This document shows positions 39,357 through 54,800 of a stretch of 64,000 nt of DNA, piece by piece (within the stretch, counting starts at the first letter, position 1; every line of letters starts with the position of its first letter). The translations under genes were made by a program, and so were the position numbers. The DNA is from Melampsora larici-populina 98AG31 (Eukaryota > Basidiomycota > Pucciniomycetes > Pucciniales > Melampsoraceae), in assembly GCF_000204055.1 (NCBI RefSeq), contig NW_006768798.1:62001-126000 (forward strand). The letters are read 5' to 3'. The notes under the pieces are model-generated. The model had not been told where the DNA came from, searched no databases, and was given only the letters and a program-made list of their open reading frames with translations.

Positions 39357-42020
39357 ATGTGTTGGAAATATCTTTTTCAAGTGATCATCCTGACAAGAGA
39401 TTTACCATCATACTCAGCATTTCAACCCAAGCCCAGCCCATCAAGTATAATACAAAACTTTGCAGAAGGAAATCTATGGCTTGACAATAGCATTCCTGAA
39501 GAAGAAAATTTACAACATCTTGTTTTACCAGAAATTCAAGACTTATCTGGATTTCATGATGGCAGTCAGAATGAGTGCACCCATCAATTGTCTCAGGGTG
39601 CTATAGGCCATTGGGATTCACAATTTAGTTCAAAAGAAAGCCCTTGCTTTGCAATATCAAGGATGGAAACAGCAAGCCCATCAACCAAGTATCAATGTGT
39701 GCCCTTACCATTGGAACATGGGAGTTATTTACACACAGAAGTACCAATTTCAAGTCCCCAAAACTTGGGATTGGGTTTTAGAAATGAAATCAATCCACAA
39801 GATCCAACTTATAGTTCCTCTCCTTTCAATTATGGAACTGAAGCCTATCTGGCACCCAAAGAACAAAAATTATATCATGAACTTGATAAATGGAGTGATA
39901 CTCCTGATTCTCTTGGAACATCATCACAATCTCATTCATCAACACCTGGGGGACCCAGCCTGCTCAAAGCCATGAAACATACCTTTCATGAAAGCCATGA
40001 TGTGGTACATAACGTCCCATCCTCAAACATGAATCACTATGGCAATATAGTGCAAGAAATCTCACAGTCTCATGGAAGGTGCAAGGAGACATGTCATACT
40101 ACACATGACAAAAAGAGAAAGAAAGTTTTGGGAGATCAGGAGTTTTTTGACTTGAAGAATGATGAGAATGTTCCTTATACTCATTCAAATGGTGTTCCAT
40201 TTGCATCATGCACAGTCAGTAATTCAAATGACCACCCTTCAAAAATGGTGAACACTTTCCATCTCTCAGAGGAATGGAAAGCAGGAAACCACAAGCCAAT
40301 TGAAAACTTTGGGATGATATCATCTAGATTGGCTGAAGGACCTATGCAGAATTTGAAAGAATCAAGCAAGGAAGATTATGGACTAGCAGATGATAGGTTC
40401 CTGAATGAAGGATTGCCATTGTATTCCCCCCATGTGGCTGACAGTAATTTCCCAAGTTCTTCAACGGAAAGAGTATTGGCCTCAGTTATGGACAATTCAG
40501 GAGACACTATGTTTCTTGGAATGGGCACTCCCACAACATTCAATGACTATGTGATGCAGGGTTTCCCAGCACTTGAGGAAGAGGATATAGGAATCAAGGA
40601 TCATCCTTCTAAAAGTCCTTCAAGTGATCTGATTAGCCCCCCTGTCATAAAGAAGCCAAGAATAAATGCACCTTCAAAGCTCTCATCAAGAGAAGCACTC
40701 CCATTGCTACGCAACATAGGTGTATTTTATATGAACAATTCTCCAAGTTTGTGTTATGAAACAACTTCATGGTTCAATGGACTACAGCAAGATATGATTT
40801 CAAGATGTGGCCAGGAGACCTCTATAATCAAGCCGGTTGAACAAGCAATACAGATTGCCCACTCAAAGATCACAGCATGCTTTTTAGCCTTGATTGTGAT
40901 ATTCTCTAAGAAAGGAGGTGATCAATTGTATTTGAATAATCTTCTACAGGAGGCATGGAGTTTCATCAAATTACAATTTGGGAGTTGGAGGGATGCAAAT
41001 CTGAAAACCCAGAGTTGCCATCTCAAAGTGAAGAAGCATTCATACACCAAAACAGGACGCTATGACCCTGTATCATGGTATAGGTCATTAAGCAATTATA
41101 ACAATCGGAGCAATATCCCAGCTGACATCATTAACTCTCTTGTGATTAAATGGGATCAAAACAGAAGCATCACAAGAATTGGGGTATCCAATATAATCAA
41201 GTACTATCCAATCATTCAAGAATTCCATGATTCACATGTAAATTATAGCCATGGTGGGTTTTACTCAAGATCACAAATCAAAAACATTGCATTTTCAGGA
41301 TTGATATACTCTAGAGGCTCTCCAGTCCATAAATACATAGTATTTTCAAAATGGCATGAAATATGTTTGTCATTATCTCAATCTGCACAATTTCACTCAC
41401 CTATGGGAATTGAAATATGTCAAGAGGTCCATGCTTTCTTTGGTTCATTAGTTAAAGATATGTTGAGCTCCTACAAGCAAGTATACAATCTTGATATCTC
41501 TTTAGCCAGACCAAGACCCAAGGAAAAATCAGTTGACTTGTTATATTATGATCCTCATAAGAAAAATATTGAAACAATTATCAGGGTAATCAGTATGGGA
41601 GAGTACAGACTAACTGTGATCTTCATAGGCCTGGTCAAAGCTATGTACCAAAGAGAGGTCCAGGAGAATACACTCAGAATACTTGTCAAGAGTGCATGGA
41701 GTTTTTTAAAAGTGATATTTTCCAAGTGGAAACAATTTGACTTTGAAAAAGACTTGCCAAAGATTTTCAACCTGGAAGTGAAAACCCCACTTGAAGTCAC
41801 TATGGATTGGTCAAACTCCATCAAGCTATTTAAATCACTTTCATATGACCAAGACACCTGCAAGTACCCCATCCCAATTCATGGTCTCAAGAGGATTTTT
41901 GAAGCTTGGAGTTATACCTTAAATTACTCTCAGATAACTCATATGAATGGTTTGGACTTGAAAGTCAAGCTCCCACCACCTGAGGTTTCATCATTTCAAT
42001 GGGCAAAAACATTGATCTGA
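39357..42020 (+). CDS. Large protein of unknown function, paralogue 2
   Basis: 887 codons, single open frame, same direction as paralogue 1 and clearly its duplicate: the C-terminal halves share long runs such as CQEVHAFFGSLV, SSYKQVYNLDISLA and MGEYRLTVIFIGLVK, while the N-terminal halves align only in blocks (PSSIIQNFAEGNLWLDN, IGHWDSQ). The same internal repeat is present in the C-terminal half. Both copies lack stops, so both are probably under coding constraint. Start uncertain for the reason given under paralogue 1; an upstream exon in the frame of 39239-39420 is possible. Function unknown. Confidence 0.7.
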   Translation: MCWKYLFQVIILTRDLPSYSAFQPKPSPSSIIQNFAEGNLWLDNSIPEEENLQHLVLPEIQDLSGFHDGSQNECTHQLSQGAIGHWDSQFSSKESPCFAISRMETASPSTKYQCVPLPLEHGSYLHTEVPISSPQNLGLGFRNEINPQDPTYSSSPFNYGTEAYLAPKEQKLYHELDKWSDTPDSLGTSSQSHSSTPGGPSLLKAMKHTFHESHDVVHNVPSSNMNHYGNIVQEISQSHGRCKETCHTTHDKKRKKVLGDQEFFDLKNDENVPYTHSNGVPFASCTVSNSNDHPSKMVNTFHLSEEWKAGNHKPIENFGMISSRLAEGPMQNLKESSKEDYGLADDRFLNEGLPLYSPHVADSNFPSSSTERVLASVMDNSGDTMFLGMGTPTTFNDYVMQGFPALEEEDIGIKDHPSKSPSSDLISPPVIKKPRINAPSKLSSREALPLLRNIGVFYMNNSPSLCYETTSWFNGLQQDMISRCGQETSIIKPVEQAIQIAHSKITACFLALIVIFSKKGGDQLYLNNLLQEAWSFIKLQFGSWRDANLKTQSCHLKVKKHSYTKTGRYDPVSWYRSLSNYNNRSNIPADIINSLVIKWDQNRSITRIGVSNIIKYYPIIQEFHDSHVNYSHGGFYSRSQIKNIAFSGLIYSRGSPVHKYIVFSKWHEICLSLSQSAQFHSPMGIEICQEVHAFFGSLVKDMLSSYKQVYNLDISLARPRPKEKSVDLLYYDPHKKNIETIIRVISMGEYRLTVIFIGLVKAMYQREVQENTLRILVKSAWSFLKVIFSKWKQFDFEKDLPKIFNLEVKTPLEVTMDWSNSIKLFKSLSYDQDTCKYPIPIHGLKRIFEAWSYTLNYSQITHMNGLDLKVKLPPPEVSSFQWAKTLI

Positions 42021-43313
42021 ATCTTTGTTTTGAATTTGAGGTGTTTTGATGTGACTTCCAATCTCCTTTCAGTTTTGAAAATTCCAGTACAAATCGGGAT
42101 TTCATGAATAGAACAGCTCTATGCCAAAAACATACTGGAAGAGTCTGGAAGATATCTATATCCATCAACACATTTATTCTGCATGTTTGAAATTGAAACT
42201 GATGGGGTGAAAGATAAAAAACTTCAAGGCTAATCTACAAATTTTATGTTGATTATGATGGGGTTGTATAGCTTTTTTGTTCTTGGGTTGGAATGCTTGG
42301 TATATGATTCTCTGAGGAATAATAGGTAGTGTTAGCAAGGAATGAGATTGAGGAATTAAAGTGAATTCAAATATTTTATATCAGAAAAATACCTGACTCT
42401 TGTTATTTTCCTTTTGATTTATTTTTCTGGTATTCATGTTGGGTCTGCTCCCTCCCCTTGAGGATGTATTTCTACTCACTGTTCAGAGACAGGCTTTTTC
42501 AAGGGATAGGTTATACACTTATCTTGCTGATGTGTTCAAATTGCTGTATAGGATGTTTTAATGTATTCTCCATCATTTATTGATTTGGTAAGCTAAAACA
42601 GGGCTTTATCAATGTTGAGAGCCTCGTTTTCAAGGTCCTACATATGGTACATAAGTGACTTTGAAGCATTGGTCACAGTGGTCTACCTTTCTTCAAGTGG
42701 TTACATTAGATTTTCAGATAAGGTTCCCATGGGCAACTCTCCACCACATATCTTCACCTCATATGTCTCCTTGAGATGAAAAACATTTCTAGGAAATCTC
42801 AAGTTTTACCAAGGACTTCATAGCTCAAGGAATAAAATTGGGGTATAGGCCTGTGATCACAATCTGTGGCAGAGAGATCTTCAGTTGGAGGTTTAAGCCT
42901 CTATACCACTATGATCTTAGAAGGAGCCAACTGTATGTGGGGATGTGCACTTGATCTATCATGAAAATTGGAGACAGGTCAGGTCAGGTCACCATAGCAA
43001 GAGAAGTGACTACAGTCAATTGATCATGAGATTATAACCAGCCATATGATATATCACAACTTACAACCAGGGAACAGGAACATTTGTGACTCTGGATAGC
43101 TTCGGGGCTCGGCGGGGCTCATGCTGTGTTTTCCCTGAATTTGAACCTGTATTGGATGATGAGGTCATTTTCGTCCGATTAGGAGAGGCGTGGCTTATCG
43201 TTCTTTACCTTCACTTTGTTCTGTTTACCAGTTCAGTCAATTAACTCTCTTGCCTGGTTGACCATCCATCCATCTCTATCCTTGCTTTATTCTCACTGGA
43301 TCGTACTTTAAGA
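42021..43313. other. Intergenic region upstream of NBR1
   Basis: The first ~100 bp is duplicated from the 3' flank of paralogue 1. The rest is AT-rich with no repeat or gene recognised. A GC-richer stretch at 43090-43200 probably belongs to the NBR1 promoter/5' UTR. Confidence 0.5.
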
Positions 43314-48082
<4,769 letters not shown>

Positions 48083-48962
48083 AAGAAGAAACAAGAACTT
48101 ATTATTTTTTCATCAAACCGTTGATTCTCAAAGATTTTTTGTATTGTCATCATCATTTCTTAAACACACGTTCCTTGTTTTGATCTTTGTTGTTTCATTT
48201 AAAACTTATTCTCTCTTTTACCAGTATTTTTTTAGCCTATCTTTTCTCATTTGAAGTTATCATGCGTTATTTTTGTATCATTAGTACCTTACATTGAGAA
48301 ATGCAAACACCATTTTTTTAGTAAAAACATGCCTGTATCGACTTTGTTCAATTGTCGGTGTTGACAATAGTGTAAGGTTATTTCTAGAAGTCTGTACCAT
48401 TACATAGTCAAATTGAGCAATGTTGAAACTTGATAACTTGATCATAAAGAGGGTTCTTAGGAAGACCATAGCCATGGTTTGGTTACTCAACGGCCCCCAA
48501 CCAAGTCTCGTGCCCAGACCAGTAGAAGTGGATTGGGACAAGCCTTATGATACATGCTTGGTGGTAGGAGTTCTGGAGCTCTTCTCTCAACTTAAGGCTC
48601 TCTATCAGCATGTTGTACACAGTTTTCTCATATGAACAACAACAAATGGATTGTGGGAAACATTACTAAAATCAATCAAAAATCAATCTTGGTTGAGCTC
48701 AAGAGCACTTGAAGCTGACATGTAACAATAAGTTCAAATTAGATGAAGTCTTACATGTGATTATTTTAAGTTCTTTATGACTTTTTTGATCATCTCATCT
48801 CTATTTGATCAAAATCAATATATCTCTTTACCACTTTTTGAATTTCTTCAGTCCCTCTCATGCTTTATTTTTTTGTGACAAGATAATTTTCAGAAACCGA
48901 TTTTCCAATAATTTTCAATTTCAATTCCTTTACAATCTCTAATTTTTTCTAATTAAATTGAT
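48083..48962. other. Convergent spacer between NBR1 and HTS1
   Basis: 880 bp, AT-rich, holding both 3' UTRs. Opposite-strand ORFs overlap at 48281-48635 without recognisable homology. 48380-48600 is GC-richer and could be a repeat remnant, but I cannot define its ends. Confidence 0.45.
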
Positions 48963-51475
48963 TTATTTTTTTAATCTTTCTAATAACCAATTAATCATTT
49001 CATTTCGATTGATCAAAATTCCATCTTTATCTTTAGATTCGATATTTTGATCTTTACCTAATTGTTCTTTAATCCTTAATTGATTTAATTTAATTTCGTC
49101 AGGTCCTAAGATGATGGCAAACCTTATGAAATCTTTTTCTACCGTTTCAAATTGTTTAGATGGTTTTGGTTTAACTTTATACATAAATTCAGCCTTTTTT
49201 TTTCAAAACAAAAAAATCTCATCAGTTTTTTCAAACAAAAAAAAAACACACTTTAATTTAATTGATGTGAAACTTACACTAATTCCAACATCCCATAATT
49301 CTTTACAAACCTTCATTCTTTCTAATAACAATCCATCACCAACACTCATAACAAAAACATCTACTTCTTTACTCTTTAATTCGTTTTCTTGTTTTGATTT
49401 TAAAATCGTAAAGATCCTTTCTACTCCAAATGAGATTCCAACACACGGAATTTGATCTTTACCCGATGAAAACATTCCAACTAAATTATCATATCTACCT
49501 CCTGCTGCAATCGATCCTACTCCAATAGTGGTTTCATCAATTTCTTCTTCTTCTGATGGTTTTTTGGAAATCGATTTGGAGTTGGATTGATTCGATGGAT
49601 CTGATTGAACTTGAGCAGGTAATGGTACAGGTGGAGCTGATCCTTCTACTACTGCTTCGTAAATCACTCCTGTATAATAATCAAGTCCTCTAGCTAAACT
49701 TAAATCAAAAGAAATCTTGAAATCCAGAAAGAAACAAAAAGATTTGATCATATAAGTTTTTCGCCTTGTGTGATATTTTTCAGCATAAATCTTTTTTCGA
49801 AAAAAAAATTGAACAAACCTTGGGTGTGATACCGAATACATTAATGTACTTGAATAAAAGAATCATTTCATTTAATCCTTCTTTTGCTGATTTATTATTC
49901 ATAAATTTCGAATCTTCTGATAACTTTTGTAATAATTCCTCAGATCCTAATTTAAATAATACGAAATTTTCGTTCAGTTTCTGAATGATCAAACTGATTT
50001 TGGAAGGAAAAAGAGAGAGAGATGTACCTTTGAGTTTGACGTATTCTCCTATCTGATCGGCAATTACTGGGTCTAAACCTTTTTCTTCTGTCATTTCTTT
50101 TTTGACATCTAACCATGACATCTACCTCAAAAATAAAGATGTAGAAACACCAAACGACACTTGAGTTAATTCGGATTATATGTCTTATGATTATCTTGGT
50201 CTGTTCAGTTCGACGTACCTTGTCAAGTTTATCAACTGCAGATGAAATCGAACGAAATTTATCATCAGGAACACCACAAAGTGAAAAGATTCCATCTAAG
50301 ATTTTCCTATGATTAACCTAAAATCTCAGAAAAGAAAAGAAAAAGCTGGATCAGAGGATGAGATGAAGGCCAGAGTTTAATCTAGTTAAGAAGGAAATAT
50401 ACCTTGATTGTAAACTCTCCTACTTCTAATTCTTGTAAAACTTCACAAGCAATCGTTAAAACTTCTGCATCTGCTACCATTGGATCTGTTGTACCAGCAA
50501 AATCGAAATCCTAAAATTTACATCAAAATCATATTAGTTGATTATAAACACTTACAATCCAATAAGAGATTGATTTGAAAATCCTTACACATTGATAAAA
50601 TTCTCTCATTCTTCCTTTGGTCATTGCAGGTTGATCTCTTCTGTAAACTTTTGCAATATGATACCGTTTGATCGTATTGAATTCTTTAGCATTCATAGCC
50701 AAAAATCTAGCAAATGGAACCTATTTTAACCCAAAAAGAAATCAAAAATCAATCGAGATTTCGTAAGAAAAGGATTATGGATTATTTTTTTGGTTAAAGA
50801 AAAACTTACAGTAAGATCATATCTTAATGAACATAATTCACCACCTTGATCTTGTAAATCATAAATCAATTTAGAATCTTCACCATATTTACCAGATAAG
50901 ATTTCTTTTAATTCAAAAACAGGTGTATCAATTGTGATTGCACCGTGTAATTTGAATACTTTGGTAATTGTTTGAAAAATCTTTTCTCGTAAGATCATGT
51001 CTTTTGGATGATGATCTTTGGTTCCTTTTGGTACTTTTAATTGAAATTTTGGTTCAGCAGTTTTTGACTTTGATTTCGATTTGGTGGTTGGTTTTGATGG
51101 GTTTTGGTTTGTTGTTGTTGTGAGGTCTAATCCATTTGATTTTTTAAAGTCTTCTAAGGTTGTTTTGTATTGTTTTAAAATCTCGACTTGTTCTGATATC
51201 TCTGTTGGGTTTTTTTCGGTGGTTGGTTTCGATTTTAGTGTTCTGATCAGTTCTCCTTGAGATTTAACTTTTAATGATAATTCTTCTAGTTGTGTGTTGA
51301 TTTGATTTGATGGATCGGACATGATGGATTTAAATTTGTTTTTGTTTTTGTCGGGTTGAGTTGTGATGTTTCTTGAGATGATGAAGTTTGGTGTTAGTTT
51401 GTATGGTTTGATTTGATTTGATTTGAATGAGTTTGTTAGGCTTCTTAGTGGTATTCTTTGGTTTGGTATCGTCAT
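48963..51475 (-). CDS. HTS1: Histidyl-tRNA synthetase (probably cytosolic and mitochondrial)
   Basis: Eight exons: 51475-50810, 50720-50589, 50510-50403, 50317-50219, 50121-50028, 49946-49819, 49715-49278, 49193-48963 (631 codons). The class II core is clear: [17 protein letters not shown] (motif 1 region), [20 protein letters not shown] (motif 2), [10 protein letters not shown] and [11 protein letters not shown] (histidine motifs), FGVERIF (motif 3), followed by the anticodon-binding domain. Residues ~1-50 are basic and lack acidic residues until about 41 ([19 protein letters not shown]), like a mitochondrial presequence. A second Met at SIMSDPSNQ (51321) would make a cytosolic form, as in yeast HTS1. 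After it, [16 protein letters not shown] resembles a WHEP domain. Divergent from the Pol I gene. Confidence 0.95.
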
Positions 51476-51877
51476 TCAACTAATCTTCAACTTTCAATCA
51501 AACATCAACTCAACAAAAACTTGAATGTTCTCCAGCATATCAATTTCACAGATCTATCACTTCTCATGACATGGCTCCCCGCAGTCGACTGTGCAATACA
51601 GCTTTGTTACAGGTCGATCGAAAGTCACGAGTTAAATTTTTTTTGAAGTGGGATCTCAAAAATTGGGTGTGACGACCAAAAATATCAGCAGCTTCACTCC
51701 AGCTTCTTTCTCAAGAAAAACTCATTCAACTCTCAAGAACAGCATCAATCTTTAGGTTTATATCACTCTTACTTGAATGAAGAACAGCTCAAAGGATACC
51801 CAACAAATCTGAAACTAATCCATCAAGATAATATCTCTAGCATATTGTGAAGCAGATCTATTGTTTCAATCAAAACC
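51476..51877. promoter_or_regulatory. Divergent promoter region of HTS1 and the Pol I subunit gene
   Basis: 402 bp between the two start codons, AT-rich with pyrimidine-rich tracts. Both genes serve protein-synthesis capacity (tRNA charging and rRNA synthesis), so co-regulation is plausible. No specific factor site identified. Confidence 0.5.
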
Positions 51878-54800
51878 ATGGATATAGCTCAACCATACCT
51901 CAGTAAAATCACTTCAGCTTCATTTGCTCCACTCTTAAGTTCAGACATCCGATCCATCTCAGTACTTCAAATCACAAATCCATCTTTACTAGACAACACT
52001 GGAGCTCCAACTCAATCAGGACTTTATGATCCTAGATTAGGTCCATTTCAAACTCGAGACATTTGTCGTACTTGTAGATTATCTAATACTCAATGTCCTG
52101 GTCATTTTGGTCATATCGAACTTAATGTGCCCGTCTTTCATCCATTGTTTATGACTCATGCTTTTCATCTTTTACGTGGTACTTGTTTTCATTGTCATCA
52201 TTTCTTGGCTTCTGAAATCATCGTAAGTGAAAATTGATTTAAGTGTGTTTGATGGAAACCGAGAAGTTGATTTTAAAGACTGACTTGATGTTTGTTTTTG
52301 TTTTTTTGTTAAATTATTCAATTCAGATTGTTCGTTATGCTGCAAAACTTAAACTTTTGAATCATGGACTTCTTTTAGAATCAGATGCAGTAGATGATTT
52401 TCCAACTATTAAACTTTCAAATGTTAAAGCAGGTAAAAGAGGAATAGATGAAACAGAAGAAGGATTATCACAAGAAGAAGAAGAAGAAGATAAAGAATTC
52501 GATTTACCATATTATAAAGCTACCTTGAAAAAGTTTGTAGAAGAATGTATTGAAAAACAAATTAGAAAAGAATCAAAAACATCAAAAGATAATTATAAGA
52601 TTGGAATGTGTTTTGATAAAAGAAAGAAAATCATATCTGAATTAATTAAACTTTTACCCAAGAAAAGGTGTGAAAGATGTCGAGCTTATGCTTGTAGAAT
52701 GCGGAAAGATGGTCATACTAAAATCATGGAATTCTCATTGGCTTCTAAACAAGCTGATATTCATAGAGCTATGGAATTACATCGTCCTGACGTCTTAGCT
52801 TTAGCTAGAAGAAACTCAAATCAGGTTCAAGATCCTAAGGAATCTCATTCCAATCCTCATAAACGACCTCGAATCTCTTCAAATAATTCATCTGATGATA
52901 ATAGTGATGATGATGAAGATAGTGATGCTAGTAGTGGTGGTTCAGCATGGGCCAATGCTAGTAATCTTAGATCTCTTAGATCTGTTCGAACAGAGCGAAG
53001 TAGACCAGCTATCGATGATTCAGATGAAGGTGAAGACGAAGGAGCTATGGATCTCGATACCCCCAACGATACGGCGTCAGGTACGAAGAAAAAACAAGTC
53101 GAACGAATGATCTTGGCAGAAGAAGCCAGAGCTCATCTAAGGTTATTGTTTCAAAACGAATCTGAAATCTGTGATCTTCTTTACGATACACATGGACCAG
53201 CTATGCAAAAGGAAAATCAATCCAATAGTTCAGCAACTGCAGATATGTTCTTTCTTGATGTGATCGCTGTGCCTCCTACCAAGTTTCGTCCTGCTGCTGT
53301 GATGGGAGGTCAAACTTTAGAAGCACCTCAAAATTTACTTTTAGGAGCGATTTTAATGCAAACAGTCAAGATACGAGATTTGAATGAAAAATTAGCAGCT
53401 GTAAGTGAAAAACCACCCAACGGTGCACTTGCACAAGCTTTATTGATCGTTCAAAAAGAACAACAAAAAAAACTTTATAGTCAAATCTTAGAAGGTTGTA
53501 TCGGAATGCAAATCGCTGTTAATAGTTTACTGGATAGTAATCGAAATCCAACGGTGATGGCTAAAGGAAAATTACCTCCTCAAGGTGTTAAACAAATCTT
53601 GGAGAAGAAAGAAGGATTGTTTAGGATGAATATGATGGTTAGTCATGTATCTTTTTTGATTTCTTTAATCTTATCATCTTATATCTCGTAATCTTACGAA
53701 TCCGATTTGAATGACCATAGGGAAAACGAGTTAACTATGCCGCACGATCTGTTATTTCACCTGATATTAACATTGAGACCAATGAGATTGGTGTTCCACC
53801 TGTGTTTGCTAAGAAACTAACGTTTCCTGAATTCGTAACAGCCCATAACTTTGACAAGATGCATAAGTTGGTTTGTAATGGGCCACATGTTCATCCAGGG
53901 GCGGTATTTGTTGAAGATGATGATGGTACGATGGTGGCATTAGATCGAATGGATGGAGAAAGTCGAAAAGCATTAGCCAATACTTTATTACAAACCTCAA
54001 GTAATGCAGATCGATCAAATAAGAATCCAAGACCTGATATTGGATTACCTCCGACTCGAACTCCTATGATTGGTAAAAGAGTTCATCGGCATTTAGATGA
54101 TGGGGATATTTTGATTTTGAATCGTCAACCTACTTTACATAAACCTAGTATGATGTGTCATCGTGCAAGAATCTTAAAAGGTGAAAAAACTATTCGAATG
54201 CATTATGCAAATTGTAATTCTTATAATGCAGATTTTGATGGTGATGGTACGTACTGTTTGTTTGTTTTTTCTTCTTGTTTTGATTCAAACCTTTATTTAT
54301 TGACGATTTTATGTAATTGATCCTTTTTTTTCTAGAAATGAATATGCATTTTCCACAAAATCTAATTGCTCAAAGTGAAGCTCGAACGATTGCAAATAAC
54401 GATAATCAATATCTTGTACCGACTTCTGGAAATCCACTTCGTGGATTGATTCAAGATCACGTAGTTTCGGGTGTTTGGATGACCAACAAAGATACGTTCT
54501 TTAGTCGAGAAGATTATTATCAAATTATTTATGGAGCTTTACGACCTGAGAATGAGTATACTGGAGGTGGTCAAGTCTTAACAGTATCACCTGCTATATG
54601 GAAACCACGTCCACTTTGGACAGGTAAACAAATCATTTCAACAATCTTAAAGAATATCACACCTACCAATGCTGCTGGTCTTTATTTAACGTCTAGTGCC
54701 AAGGTTTCAGGTAAAAATTGGGGAATTCATAGTTCTGAAGATACAGTACAGTTTGATGCAGGTTATATGATCTCAGGTGTGATTGATAAATCACAAATCG

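Noticed and set aside
48281..48635. Opposed ORFs between NBR1 and HTS1
   Set aside because: Antisense of each other, no recognisable domain.
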